From: Diploptera punctata
Taxonomy: Eukaryota > Arthropoda > Insecta > Blattodea > Blaberidae
Assembly: GCA_030220185.1 (NCBI GenBank)
Contig: JASPKZ010005710.1
Coordinates: forward strand, 496,001 to 560,000
Reading direction: 5' to 3'
Length of the DNA stretch: 64,000 nucleotides
In this document: piece after piece, positions 1 through 11,332 of the stretch
How the letters are laid out: the number at the start of each line of letters is the position of its first letter
Numbering within the stretch: position 1 is the first letter of the stretch
Position numbers and translations under genes: made by a program
The notes under the pieces: generated by a model
What the model was told of the DNA's origin: nothing
What the model saw: only the letters and a program-made list of their open reading frames with translations
Database searches by the model: none

Positions 1-654
1 GATAAACTACCGATTATCAAACTTTTAACCAGCGATACACCACAAATGAGCACAATGTGTAAACCTCAAATAAGCAAAACTAATGAATTAACTCCTTTCA
101 CGTTCGTGCGTTTTCCAGTTATTATTAAATGAGCACGATGTGTACATTTAATCATGGGATTCATATCTGTGTACCATATCTATGGTTTCAACAAATTAGG
201 TCCGGATTTAACTTTTACTTATTTAACCGCGTAAAATAATAAAAAGGACGTTCCCTGGGAATCACCTAGGTTAGAGTAATTGATTTATGTTACAGTAATT
301 GATTTAGGTTTGGTTAGCTTTTAAGGTTCCTTGCATTTTAAATGTGATTTGATACGTAAGATAAATTACCTCTTCCTATCAGTTATTCTATGAAAAATTC
401 AACATGTCTGACAGTTACAACATAAAATCATATTTCCACTAGTTCATTTCATGATACGTCTACATATTTTGACGATGGTTATATTTCACAGATAAATGGT
501 ATCATTAACACTTTATAATACTTTAAATTACATCAAAAATGACATAAGTAGCGTAAGTAAAAAGCATGTATTGTACAACCCCACCTGTATTTTGTAAGTG
601 AGCATAATCCCGGCAGTGTAGTGGACGATATAGCGCTTTAATTTATCGGCTTGT
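1..654. other. No recognisable feature
   Basis: A+T-rich sequence without a credible reading frame, tRNA-like motif or clear repeat. It ends at the target-site duplication of the first SINE D copy. Confidence 0.5.
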
Positions 655-666
655 AATGAACAGCTG

Positions 667-1001
667 TCCACCGCTGTGGTCTCGAGGTAGAGTGCTGCCT
701 TGTCACGCAGCGGGCCTGGGTTCGATCCCCGGTCGGGGCAGTTTTTCTGGGTGGGGTTTTTATCGGGGTTTTTCCTCACCTGTAAGACAAATGTCAGGAC
801 AACTTTAAGGCCCAAACGGTTCCCGAAATCATATGGCCATCATTATCATCATCCTTATTATCACAATCATCATCCTTCACCGGTGTGGAAAGCAACGGGA
901 AACTACCACACCTACCATTCCCTAGTAAAGCTGCAAGAATAGCATGAAAATGCTATGATTGCAGTGAAGGACCTGCCTTCGGGCAGAATTACTATGGATG
1001 G
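667..1001 (+). mobile_element. SINE family D, full copy
   Basis: tRNA-like head (CCACCGCTGTGGTCTCGAGG, B-box-like GGGTTCGATCCCC), then the conserved body with CCTCACCTGTAAGACAAATG, a short CAT-rich run, CACCGGTGTGGAAAGC, and a 3' end GGCAGAATTACTATGGATGG. It is flanked by a 12-bp target-site duplication AATGAACAGCTG at 655-666 and 1002-1013. Ten copies of this family are seen in the window. Confidence 0.9.
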
Positions 1002-1089
1002 AATGAACAGCTGATAGAGTTCGCCTGCACTCTGCTGCGCGGAGTAATACATTCGGAAGTTAAATGTCAAAGTGTGCTTCTTGGACAGA

Positions 1090-1330
1090 TAATAGGGAAT
1101 TATAGGTGTGGTAGCTTCCAGTCGCTTTCCACACCGGTGAAGGATGATGATGATGGTGATGGCAGGATGATTTTCGGGGACTGTTGGGCCCTAAGCTTCC
1201 TGACATTTGTCTTACAGGTGTGGAAAAACCCCGAAAAAACCTTCACTCAGGAGCCTGTCCCGACCGGGAATCAAACCCGGTCCCGCTGCGTGACAATACA
1301 GCACGCTACCTCGAGACTACAGCGGTGGAC
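1090..1330 (-). mobile_element. SINE family D, truncated copy
   Basis: Reverse-orientation copy: CACACCGGTGAAGG, the CATC run, CTTACAGGTGTGG and the tRNA-like head ending at ACAGCGGTGGAC. The 3' end of the element is missing. Confidence 0.85.
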
Positions 1331-1339
1331 AGAATCTAA

Positions 1340-1736
1340 TCTAAAATAAAGTAGTTGGCATGACTGTAATGTTTATAAGACTTTTACTTTGAACTACGTA
1401 GATTGCTATCGTTGCTATTTAATGATTTTACCAGTTGAGCGTGGCATTCGAGGTCAGACCCTCATATAGTAGCTTATCAATTAACCTTTGAAGCACATTG
1501 TAATAAATGGACTGCATTAGGGCATTTTTGCGAAAGTAGAAGGTCAAGTACTTAACTAAATCTCATCTCATCTCATCACCGCAGTTTAACCTCTCATCTT
1601 ATACGTAAGTTTTACATTTTTGACAACATAAGGTCATAGTGCTGCCCCTCCGAAGAATGAGTGATCAGCTCTAAACAGACATTTAAACATGCTCATATAC
1701 CGTATATTACGAACTATACGCGCCTTAATTTCTAAA
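1340..1736. other. No recognisable feature
   Basis: A+T-rich sequence between two SINE copies; no supported gene or repeat. Confidence 0.4.
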
Positions 1737-1985
1737 GTTATCCCACTACAGGCCTCAGGAGGCCCTTGGGGTAGTAGGAGGTTAAGACTCTCACTTTTAT
1801 GTCAGCCTTTACCCCCAGAACAAGCGTCTGGTACTCATTTCCGTTAGAAGCTGAGTCGACCCCAGGGCCATAGTGCCGCCAGAAGGTTTGGGTCAGTTTA
1901 AAAATCCTGATCCCACCGGGACTCGAACCCTCGACCTTCCGGATGGTAGCGCAGTGCCTTAACCACTACGCTATGGCGTGCCCCC
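1737..1985 (-). mobile_element. SINE family E, internally deleted
   Basis: tRNA-like head in reverse (GGGACTCGAACCCTCGACC, TTAACCACTACGCTATGGCG) with the family body (CTGGTACTCATTTCCGTTAG) and 3' end CCCACTACAGGCC. About 45 bp present in other copies between the CACTTTT and TACCCCCAG segments are missing. Confidence 0.85.
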
Positions 1986-2044
1986 GCCTTCATTTTTAAG
2001 CAATTAAAAAAATATTATTTTTACAATTTTTATTATTAGATTGC

Positions 2045-2600
2045 AAAGTCAGACTAAAAAAAATGAGTTTATAAAACCGTTCTGGTCTTTAAAATCTCTG
2101 AAAATCGTAATCGGAACTTTTTTATTCTTCTTCTTGCTCTTCGCGTCATAGTTGTCCTCTTCATATATAAGATGGTCTTCACTGCCATCGAGAGCGTTAC
2201 TTACGCTGCACTTCTTGAAAGATTTAATAACAATGTCTTCTCTCACTCTAGACCACAACTTTTTTATCCACTGACACACTTGTTTGATTGTATGTCGTTT
2301 TAAAGCTCCCTTCGCCGTGAATTCATGTTGGGTTTCATCCATCATCCATTTGTTCAAGTTCACTGGCATCGTAGACTGCAATGACGCATCAGAGGCTAAA
2401 CAGTGTTCTGGGCGGGAGGGAGACATGTTAGCAAGCTTGTGAATCCCCGCAACTCATGTTTGTCGCATCGGTGCACTGCTGCTGCCAGTTGAATCCAATG
2501 TTGCCAGATAGACAGGTTTCCCGTGGCTTCGAATATATGGTCATTTTTAATCCTTAAATTGTCAATATAATATTTTCTCGTGCCAGTTATGTACATGTTC
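2045..2600 (-). pseudogene. pogo/Tigger-like transposase C-terminal remnant
   Basis: Two overlapping reading frames on the minus strand. The longer encodes NLNKWMMDETQHEFTAKG, then QVCQWIKKLWSRVREDIV and SFKKCSVSNALDGSED. That series (W(M/I)..., VC.W...W, SFKKCGISNALDGTED) is the end of DDE transposases of the pogo/Tigger type, following the catalytic core. The N-terminal three quarters are absent and the frame is broken near 2400, so it is a dead fragment. Confidence 0.65.
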
Positions 2601-3090
2601 CGGACCGCAATGAAAATAAATTCATGTTAAACTGTGTTCTTATTATTATACATTATTGCGTAATGTGACATAAATTTAAGTAATTTTTACTCGTTTGTGT
2701 TTCTATGGATCTAAAAACAATATTAAATAAATGAAATAAATGTATCCAATAAGATACATTTTCAATTTAAGGGTTAAGACTGGCGGGAGTTTTAAATCAA
2801 ACACTGGACATTTTTATATTAATTTCGAGTATAAGACGCACCTGAATTTTGGAGGCAATTTTTCGAAGAAAAAAGTGCGTCTTAGAGTCTGTAAAATACG
2901 GTATTCATACTAGACATATCAAATATGCTAATGGTGATCCGACGATGTTAGACGTCAAGTCTAGGCCCTGCAACGGTGGTTTGCTCTCAAGGAATTCGGT
3001 TATGTTGATCTATTTAGGCCTCAGTAGAAATTTCATATATTAATCTTATAAGGAGACGTCCTTGTCTTCTTTTATGATGATAGAAAATCG
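2600..3090. other. Probable non-coding flank of the transposase remnant
   Basis: A+T-rich; no terminal inverted repeat was found to close a pogo-like element and no other feature is supported. Confidence 0.3.
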
Positions 3091-3094
3091 TCTG

Positions 3095-3536
3095 CTTTGG
3101 TCATCATCACCACCATCTGCATTCATGGATTAGGTCTGTTGACCCGTTCCGACTTCAGCCCATCTCTTTCTAGGTCTGCCCACATCTCGGGTGCCTTTAG
3201 GTTTGTATTTTTTTATTTGTTTTGGATATCTATCTTCATTCATTCTGTCTATGTGTTGATTCCATTTTTGTCTATATGTATCTATTTTATCAGTTATTAC
3301 AAATATTTCAAGTTCCTGTCTTATTTCTGTGTTCTTGATTCTGTCTTCCTTAGTGCACCCTTTAACAGATCTCAAAAATTTCATTTCTGCCGCCGTTATC
3401 CTACTTAGATCTTGTTTTTTATGTATCCAGGCTTTTGATCCATAGAGAAGTACCGGTACTGCCAACATTTTATAAAATTTCAATTGGGTCTCTCTTGTTG
3501 TTTTGTTATTTAGTGATCGTTTTATCGTACCACATA
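3095..3536 (-). mobile_element. RTE-like non-LTR group C, 3' end (part 1)
   Basis: Minus-strand frame encodes LLYGSKAWIHKKQDLSRI, AAEMKFLRSVKGCTKEDR and DVGRPRKRWAEVGTGQQT: the post-RT C-terminal region of RTE-like elements (LYGSE.W, EM.FLR, RDVGRPRKRW). The same element continues at 3850-3960; a family E SINE interrupts it. An almost identical copy is at 34231-35090 on the other strand. Confidence 0.85.
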
Positions 3537-3836
3537 AAGTAAAGTGATCCCACAACAGACCCGGAGGTCCTTGGGGTAGTAGGAGGTTAAGGTTCCCACT
3601 TTTTCTAGACAATCGGCACTTTATGTCAGCCGGGTTGTCAGCCCTGCGTGACGGCCGCCTTTACCCCCAGAACAAGCGTCTGGTACTCATTTCCGTTAGA
3701 GGCTGAGTCGACCCCAGGGCCATAGTGCCGCCAGAGGGTTTGGGTCAGTTTAAAAATCCTGACCCCAACGGGACTTGAACCCTCGACCCTCCGGCTTGTA
3801 GCTCAGTGCCTTAACCACTACGCTACGGCGTGCCCC
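3537..3836 (-). mobile_element. SINE family E, full copy inserted in an RTE element
   Basis: Complete family E element in reverse, flanked by a 13-bp target-site duplication ATCGTACCACATA (3524-3536 and 3837-3849). Head: TTAACCACTACGCTACGGCG, with B-box-like GGGACTTGAACCC. Confidence 0.92.
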
Positions 3837-3849
3837 ATCGTACCACATA

Positions 3850-3960
3850 TTCCCTGGAATTTTGCTATTTTATTATTTATATCATTATCATAATTAAATG
3901 AAATGTCACATCCTAGATAATTGAGATGGTTCACCTGTTCTATGATTTTGTCTGTTTTGG
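3850..3960 (-). mobile_element. RTE-like group C (part 2)
   Basis: Continuation of the element interrupted at 3537-3836; aligns with 34560-34650 (CTAGGATGTGACATTTC in reverse). Confidence 0.75.
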
Positions 3961-4364
3961 TAGCCTCTCATTTTGTTTTATATTCTATTTTTTAAAGGTT
4001 CTATCTGATATTGTTCTATTTCTTCATTTATTTTATAATCAAGTAACTGTACCCAGCAGTTCTCCTCCAGCAGATTTATGTTTCTGTACACACGCAGTAA
4101 AATGTCCTTCTCCTTCTTCATTGTAGTTTCAATCTCTCATCTTGTTGGTACGTTTAAATGTGCACATTACCCGGGCCTTGCAGTGGCACGACCTTTTTGG
4201 GAGAGGGGTTTTAAATATTGGATCTTCTACATACGTTTTTGACCACACAGGGATATGAAGGGTCTCTTCCGAATGAGCGATCAGCTAAATCCAAGACACT
4301 CTCCGAGATACAACACTTAAGAAATTCACTCACATATTCATAGTAAACATGTCGAATATGATAA

Positions 4365-4521
4365 TGATGATCATGATGTTCGGTGACTGTTTAGGCCTTA
4401 ATGTTTCCTGGCATTTGTCTTACAGGCAAGGAAAGACCCCGAAGAAAAGAAATCTTGACCCAACGAATATTCCCGACAGGGGATCGAATCCGAGCCCGCT
4501 GCATACAAGGCAGCGACAGGG
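4365..4521 (-). mobile_element. SINE family D, partial and diverged
   Basis: Reverse copy: GTTTAGGCCTTAATGTTTCC, GCATTTGTCTTACAGG and a GGATCGAATCCGAGCCCGC head, ending before the CCACAGCGG terminus. Confidence 0.75.
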
Positions 4522-4552
4522 GGTGTACACAGCAAAATATTAAATAATTATA

Positions 4553-5035
4553 ATATATACTGTAAATGCAAAAATATCTACATTTTTCAGAATTTTACGG
4601 TTAATAAATTTTATCTTCAAGCCACAGTTAGTCCAAAAACATTCAAGACTGGCTCTTCCAACTCTTTTGTGTGGTAGCGAAGTATGGACGTTGAAACAGA
4701 AGGATATACAGAGACTTAGATCTGCTGAAATGAGATACCTTCGGAGGACTGCAGGATACACACTACTAGATCACAAAAAAAAAATGAAGACATCTTAGAA
4801 GAAATACACATGGAACCTTTAGAAAACAAAATTTCTGATTATAAGTCAAGATGGATGCAACATGTTCATCAAATGGAAAATCACAGGATTCCCAAACAAA
4901 TGTTAAGATATCAACCTGCAGGAAGAAGAAGACCAGACGTCCACCAAAAGACTTCTGGATGGTGTTTCTCTTGAGGCCAAAACAGGTCAACAAATGGCCT
5001 AAATTCGTGAATGTACTATGATGATGATGATGATA
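4553..5035 (+). mobile_element. RTE-like non-LTR group C, 3' end
   Basis: Broken plus-strand frames encode LALPTLLCGSEVWTLKQK, SAEMRYLRRTAGYTLLDH and RIPKQMLRYQPAGRRRP, the usual order of the RTE C-terminal region, ending in a (GATGAT)n tail at about 5020-5034. The copy at 32223-33014 is a close relative in the other orientation. Confidence 0.82.
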
Positions 5036-5053
5036 TAATATATACATTTTGAT

Positions 5054-5356
5054 GTTCACCGCTGTGGTCTCGAGGTAGCGTGCTGCCTTGTCACGCAGCG
5101 GGCCCCGGTTTGATTCCCAGTCGGGACAGACTCCTGCGTGAGGTTTTAGGAAGCTTAAGTCCCAACGGTCCCCAAAAATCGTCCATCCACCATCATCATC
5201 ATTCTTATCAATATCATCATCATTCCTCACCGGTGTGGAAACCAACGGGAAACCACTACACATATAATTCGCTGGTAAAGCTGCAAAGCATAGCATGAAA
5301 GTGCTACGATTGCAGTGAAAGACCTGCCCTTGGGCAGAATTACTATGGATGGTTAG
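5054..5356 (+). mobile_element. SINE family D, full copy
   Basis: Full-length copy flanked by a 12-bp target-site duplication ATACATTTTGAT (5042-5053 and 5357-5368). It sits directly after the tail of the RTE fragment. Confidence 0.92.
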
Positions 5357-5369
5357 ATACATTTTGATA

Positions 5370-6135
5370 GTTTCATCAGACCACATGTATTCACGTTAAA
5401 TTAATTTTTGTACTAATGAAGAGAAATAAAAAAGGAACATTGCATTCTATTGCCCTCTAAATTATAATATTTTACTACCTTAAAAGTTTTTTAATGACTA
5501 TAATAAAGTTTAGTAGATTGTTTTTAGTGTGTCGTAACTAATTTTGGATTCGTCACGGGCGCCATGATGGAATTAAATGTTATCCAGTGTTGTCGGAACA
5601 GGAATTTATTTTCTCTGGGGAAAGAAATTATCGTGACAAAAAGAAACAATAACTTTTATCTTTGATGGTCACGGCCATCCACAACTCGTGGCTTGTTTCT
5701 TCCGACCCTGACTGCATTCTATAATAAGCAACACCCACACCTCAGCAGCGTTGTAACTGCAGTGCTGGTGCATTAGGGTGGTCCTTATTTCATTCAGCAC
5801 ACCCTCTATTTTTCCCCTTTGGTTGTAAATTTTTAACTGAAGATGAGGAACCCGTTCCGCATGGAAGCTATAAACATACAAAGTGATTCAGAAATATGGC
5901 TGTACGTTTGATCGCATTTTGTGACGAAAATATTATCATTAAAGGAAATATGATATAATTGGAAAGGGAATCATTCAAATTACAACAATAGAACAAAACA
6001 AAACAAATCACTGCTCACGTGCAGCTTAGCAGGTCGATTTTTGTGGGCTAGCGTCGAACGCCTCCACAATTCTCCTCGTTGTTTCTGCGTCCGTGCTAAT
6101 GCGAGGCCTTTGATAATGATAAGGATGACAATACT
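5370..6135. other. No supported gene
   Basis: Includes a 70-codon minus-strand frame (5669-5881) without recognisable motif. A GTCGAACGCCTCCAC-type stretch near 6050 may be an old repeat but has no second copy here. Confidence 0.35.
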
Positions 6136-6144
6136 ATATGATAA

Positions 6145-6500
6145 TAATAATCCATGCAAGTATTAGGCCATGTGGCCTGTTACGGTCTCAAAGAGGAATT
6201 TTCCATTCAGCGCTTTTTTGGACGTCTCAGCGATCTTTTGCTTTGGGGGCATTAACGAAGCATGGATTTTGGAATTCTATGAGACGGCATTCGTTGAAGA
6301 TGGGCTTTCCAGTTGTTCTGATAGTTTTGTATATGGTGAAGAATGGGTTCTACATCCAACTCTTCCATAATTTCCTTATTTCTTTTATGGTCCCACTTTG
6401 TGTAGCCTGCTGTACGCCACATAAATCGCATCTCATTTGCTGTTATTCGGCTTTCATCTCTTCTTCATATTGTCCAAGTTTCACTACCATATCTTAATAC
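6145..6500 (-). mobile_element. RTE-like group C, 3' fragment
   Basis: Reverse of the motif series ending CCTGTTACGGTCTCAAAGAG, CGTTGAAGATGGGCTTTCC. Near-identical in opposite orientation to 47440-47660. Followed by an (AAT)n run at 6506-6541. Confidence 0.75.
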
Positions 6501-6502
6501 TG

Positions 6503-6505
<3 letters not shown>

Positions 6506-6541
<36 letters not shown>
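6506..6541. repeat. (AAT)n microsatellite
   Basis: Twelve uninterrupted AAT units next to an RTE fragment. Confidence 0.95.
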
Positions 6542-6542
<1 letters not shown>

Positions 6543-6737
6543 TTGTCAATAGGAAGATGGAAATAGGTTTTGAAATTATAAAAAGAAAAAACACTTGGAA
6601 GCAATTTAAAACGCAGAGCTCCCCGAAGCACAAGGTTAAATGATTTAGAGTGAGCTTGCAGTTCTTGTCACAAAACGTAATTACGTACTTTAACAATGAC
6701 TGACAAGCCGACTATTGCTATTTCTACGCTTTTAAGA

Positions 6738-7692
6738 ACTCATCATCATCATGAACAAATTCGTTTTAGGCCATGTGGCCTGTACGGTAAACCTAGCGAA
6801 GATGGTCTTGATCTTTCCACCGATGTTTTGGTCTTCCTTGGTCCCTATGTCCAGTTGGGGTATATTGGAATGCCAATTTTGGAAGTCTATTTCTTGCCAT
6901 TCTTCTCAGATGATTTTTCCATTCTTGTTGGTATCTTTGGATATCTTCATTTAAACTTGCTACTCCAAGTTTTCCTCTGATAGTAGTGTTCCTTTGGTGA
7001 TCCAGTCTATTAACTCCTAACAATGATCGTAAGAAGCGCATTTGGCTTACTTGAAGTTTATGAGAGTTTCTTTTATTTAAAATCCAAATTTCACTTCCGT
7101 ATTTTAGAGCAGCTTTTGATGTGACGTTATGTAATCTTAGTTTTGTCTCTGTCCTCATCTGTTTACCAAAATGTCTTCGTATTACCCCATTCATTTTATT
7201 ATATTTTTGTAATTTTGAATCAATGTCACTCTTATACTCTGCAAATACACTTCCTAAATAAGAGAAATCTGACACTTGTTCTATAATTTTTCCATCAATC
7301 TCAATTTTCACCCGTTGTATGTTTTTTCCACACATTGCCATTGTTTTGGATTTTGATGTGGAAATTTTCATATTATATTTGCTGGCAATTTTGAATAATT
7401 GATATGCTGCTATTTGTAAGCTATCTTCGGAATCTGATAATATTATTTGATCATCAGCATATAATATTGTTTGAATTATTTTATTCCTAGTTATTGAAAT
7501 TCCACTGTTTACTGTTTGTTTCCATTCTTGCACTATTCTGTTAATATATATATTAAATAAGAGTGGAGATAGTCCACATCCTTGTCGAACACCTTTGCCT
7601 GTGTTTATGTGTTCTGTTATTTCTCCATCTGGTAATTTAATTTTGATTTTAGAATTTTGATATAAGCTTTGTATGGCTCGTATTACATGTGA
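6738..7692 (-). mobile_element. RTE-like non-LTR group C with RT C-terminal half
   Basis: Longest open group C frame in this half: 246 codons from 7533, preceded by an in-frame GKGVRQGCGLSPLLFNIY (RT motif). It contains ILYADDQIILSDSE (YADD catalytic box), SYLGSVFAEY, LKYGSEIWILNKR, MRFLRSLLGVNRLDHQRN and GHRDQGRPKHRW. It is 5' truncated; the endonuclease domain is absent. The 3' end is at a CATCATCATCATG run near 6738. Confidence 0.88.
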
Positions 7693-8170
7693 GTGTATAT
7701 GTTCTTCATGCAGTATCTGCCAAAGTTTGTCTCGGTTCTAAGAACTGCTCTTATAAAATCACTCAATTTCTACTTTTTTCTTTCTTTTTGCTTTTTAAAC
7801 TATTTATAATCACTTGGCTCAGAGTAATTTCAATCTGGAGTTATTCTTTTAATGTTACTTTAAATAGTTTTTTTATTATTTGTGAGGGAGGATGCACGCC
7901 GAAGCCTGGCTGGTTGAGGCAATATTGTGACGCATTGTTTATCCGTTGCGCAAATTACAGCCTCTAATTTATCGGATGGCAGCATGACTCCTTATAAGAC
8001 AATGGGAGTTGGATTCGGGGTGTGTGCAGGTAGCAAACGATCTCTCTAGACGTGCTTTCTGGAGAAGTCATTTTCCAGATACGTCGATTCTAGAATGATC
8101 TGTCTGTTGAAGCTTCCACTCGGGAAGACTGGCGTCTAGATTATTCATACGCTAGCATATATATATAATC
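7693..8170. other. No supported gene
   Basis: Contains a short stretch GCCGAAGCCTGGCTGGTTGA near 7900 that resembles one at 18800-18840, suggesting an old repeat, but boundaries cannot be set. Confidence 0.3.
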
Positions 8171-8177
8171 TAGATAT

Positions 8178-8707
8178 ATAGGGAGGTTCGAGAATCTACC
8201 GGCCAGTTGTGCCTGGGTTATGAACCTGTGAAGCAAGATGAATAGCGAAGACATCTAAGTGAAACCGCCACAAAAAAAATTCTGTATAATCCATCCATAG
8301 TAATTCTGCCTGAAGACAGGTCCTTCACTGCAATCAGAGCATTTTCATGCTATGCTTGCAGCTTTACTAGGGAATTGTAGGTGTGTTAGCTTCCCGTTGC
8401 TTTCCACACCGGTGAAAGATTATGATGATGGCCATATGATTTCGGGGACCGTTTGGGCCTTAAAGTTTTCCTGACATTTGTCTTACAGGTGAGGAAAAAC
8501 TTCGATAAAAATTTCACCCAGAAAAACTGCCCCGATGGGGATCGAACCCGGGCCCGCTGCGTGACAAGGCAGCACGCTACATCAAGACCACAGCCGTATA
8601 GGGAGGTTCGGAATCTACCGGCCAGTTATGTCTGGGCTATGACCAGTGAAGCAACCTGAATAGCGAAGACAAGAAGGTGTTCTAAGTGAAACCGTCACCA
8701 AAAAAAT
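8178..8707. repeat. Direct repeats flanking a SINE
   Basis: About 100 bp at 8178-8275 (TATAGGGAGGTTCG, ATCTACCGGCCAGTT, TAAGTGAAACCG) is repeated at 8596-8707 in the same orientation, with the SINE D copy between. Much longer than a target-site duplication. Confidence 0.8.
8288..8597 (-). mobile_element. SINE family D, full-length copy
   Basis: Reverse copy from CCATCCATAGTAATTCTGCC to the tRNA-like head (GGGGATCGAACCCGGGCCCG, CACAGCCG). Confidence 0.9.
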
Positions 8708-8990
8708 GACAATTTATTTATTTATTTATTTATATACAGAATTTTAATGTTTACACATCTTTCTGTGCCTAAAGTTTTATTTTTCTTCTCCACTAGTCTC
8801 TTTCCACCCAATCCATGTCCTCCAGTCCTCTTGCTCTCATTCCAGTTCTTATTTCCTGCATCCAAGAATCTCGAGGTCTTCCTCTCCTCCTTCTTCCAGG
8901 TGGACACCATTCCAATGTTTTCCTGGGTAATCTTTCTTCTTGCATTCGTCGCACGTGCCCATACCAATGATGATGATGATAATAATAATA
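8705..8990 (-). mobile_element. RTE-like non-LTR group B, 3' end
   Basis: Minus frame encodes ARRKITQENIGMVSTWKK, TSRFLDAGNKNWNESKR and GGKRLVEKKNKTLGTER before the stop. The same sequence recurs at 14745-14990 and at 48465-48700. Next to an ATTT run (8710-8732) and (AAT)n (8972-9002). Confidence 0.75.
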
Positions 8991-9002
8991 ATAATAATAA
9001 TA

Positions 9003-9550
9003 ATTCTCTGTAAAATCGATTAAATTCTGCGAAATAAATAGAGGAAATTTGGGAATTGTGTGTTAATATTTGTGAAATTGATTCCAAGAAATTCGACTTG
9101 TTTTCCAACAATGTGGCTTTCAATGACAATATGTTACATGCCCTATAGAAGTAACTTTTACTTCCCCTACATCTTGGACCTTCGCTTTTACAACAACTTG
9201 TACAGGTCTTGTACGTGCGGGAGTATGGATCTCGCATTGTTTACTGGATGAAATAATCGCGAGTTGAAAGACCCGCGCAGAAATTTCTATATGCGTGTAG
9301 CCTTCCATTCCGGAAGGTTCTGTACGCATCTACCCTCCATGTCAGGAAAGTTCGATGCCAGAAACTTCTATACTAGAAGAATCTTAACTGATGCCGAGAA
9401 CTTTCCTGCCATCGCTTATACCGGTATTAACTTTTTACGATGGTTGGAGCAGTCAGTTGGGTTGTAACAGCGGTACAGTGAAATTTGATCAAAAGAAACT
9501 GTGTCAAGTGAAATCATTAGTAACTGAAAATAATTGTGCGGCAGATAAAC
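9003..9550. other. No supported gene
   Basis: Short overlapping frames only; nothing recognised. Confidence 0.35.
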
Positions 9551-9551
9551 T

Positions 9552-9911
9552 ATAATGAACTAACTAACTCACTGGCACTATCGAATCCGTAGCTTTATGC
9601 GCGCGGACATAACCTCTCCATCTAAGCTAATGTTTTCCAATAATCCCCTGTATAACCTACTTCCCTCAAATCATGATTAATGTTATTCTCCCTTGTTCTT
9701 GGTCTACCAACTGGGCGTTTTCCCTCTGGTTTGCTACAAGAAGCCTCCATGCACCTCTTTCATTCCCCATTCGTACCATATGTCCTGCCTATCGTAGTCT
9801 ATGAAACTTAACTGTTCTTATTATTTCTGGCTTCCTATAGATCATGTAGCGCACTGTTATGTAGTCTTCATTCGCTTGTCTGTTCATCTCTCTTTGACCT
9901 AAAAGTTTCCT
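9552..9911 (-). mobile_element. RTE-like non-LTR group A, 3' end (part 1)
   Basis: Reverse copy of the family whose 3' end reads (in its own sense) GGTTCGATAGTGCCAGTGAG followed by a short tetranucleotide tail. The next part lies at 10579-10803; a group B element interrupts it. Confidence 0.8.
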
Positions 9912-9944
9912 TCTTCTTCTTCTTCTTCTTCTTCTTCTTCTTCT
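9911..9944. repeat. (TTC)n microsatellite
   Basis: Tandem TTC run; in the sense of the inserted minus-strand element it is a GAA-type tail. Confidence 0.9.
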
Positions 9945-10578
9945 ACTTTCCCCCACTTATAGGTTTGCCGTCTTCAGTTTCCATTTATTTCTATAATTCC
10001 AATCTCCTTCCTCCAAATTCCTACCATCCATTATAGTTCTGATATAAGTTTTCCATTTCCATCTTGGTCTTCCACGTTTATTTCTTCCAGGGGATGACCA
10101 TTGGTATATATTTTTTGGCCATCTTTCATCTTTCACTCTCTGTACATGGCCATACCATTTAAGAGTTAGATTTTCAATCCTCTTAACAACAGATGTGGTG
10201 GCATTCATTTCTCTCCAAAGGAATTCATTTCTTATTTTATCCTGTCTTGTTTTTGAAGGCTTCTTCTTAGATAATCAAATCCAACTGTTCTAATTTTTTT
10301 TTTTTGTAATTTCGTCAAAGACCAAGTTTCACTTCCATATGACAAAATATTATGTATTATGATCTTATAAATTTTCATTTTAGTTTCCTTTGTAATATTT
10401 TTGTTCCAAATTATTCCATCTAATGTCTTAGTTGTATTTATTTATTTATTTTTTTTCCATTGCAATTTTAGTTTGTACATCTCTTTCACAACATCCTAAA
10501 CATGTAATTATTGACCCAAGATATTTAAAAATTTAACTTTTTTTTTTATTTCCCAGTATCGAATATGAGGTCATCCAC
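9945..10578 (-). mobile_element. RTE-like non-LTR group B, inserted in group A copy
   Basis: Frame of 83 codons: NLTLKWYGHVQRVKDERW, then RNKRGRPRWKWKTYIRTI. Upstream minus-strand sequence keeps similarity to the LYG-motif region with frameshifts. It is flanked by TTTCCT on both sides, where the group A element is split. Confidence 0.7.
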
Positions 10579-10803
10579 ATCCTTTCCTAAGAACTTTATT
10601 CTCGAATACTCGTAATATTTTCTCCTCCCTTAAAGTAAGAGCCCATGTTTCGAATCCATATAATATAACTTGGAGTATAACAGTTCTATATATTTTCAGT
10701 TTAACGTTTTTGTATAAATAATTGGGTAGACAAGAGTCCCTGTAATGCATAATTGCATGCATTTACAGAATTGAGCCTATGTCTTTGTGCATCTCATTTC
10801 TAT
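10579..10803 (-). mobile_element. RTE-like group A (part 2)
   Basis: Continuation of 9552-9911: frame encodes KNVKLKIYRTVILQVILYGF and ETWALTLREEKILRVFENK. Truncated at its 5' end near 10803. Confidence 0.8.
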
Positions 10804-10804
10804 T

Positions 10805-11330
10805 AAACCAAGATTAATTATTGCAGCAATTTTTCAGTGAAATGTCAGTGAAAGTTTTTAGAATCAAATAGTTATTGTGAAATGTTACGCGATCGTCTAT
10901 TGTTTTATTACAAGAAAACAAAGTGTAAACGATCTTATTCATGTAACGAAATTGTACGGCAAATATTCAGAGCTGCGATGCGATCGAGAATACATTTCGC
11001 GAAGCAGTGTTGGTAATACTTTTTCAAAACAACTCGCGTCGTCATTGTTGATGTTATAAAAAATTGGAATGGAGTAATTCGTAATGATCAATAGCATGCA
11101 ATCACATTGCAGGTCATGTACGTGAAAACTATGTGAACGATTCCGATGTCTTGCATAAGCCAAGAGCACAGCCTGCATTGGTAATGAACTTAAGCATGAA
11201 GTAGGTCTTCGATCTCGTCCTAATTTAGTCATAGAGTCTTGGCCCCTCCCATCTCTAATCTTGTCTTACTCTATCGCCATATCAGAACTTTCCAAGCATC
11301 AGTTCTATTTTATCTCTTCAATCTTATATA
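10805..11330. other. No supported gene
   Basis: No family motif or repeat recognised. Confidence 0.35.
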
Positions 11331-11332
11331 CA

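Noticed and set aside
5080..5298. His-rich reading frames over SINE D copies
   Set aside because: They translate the tRNA-like head and the CAT/ATC run of the SINE; the same frames recur in each copy.
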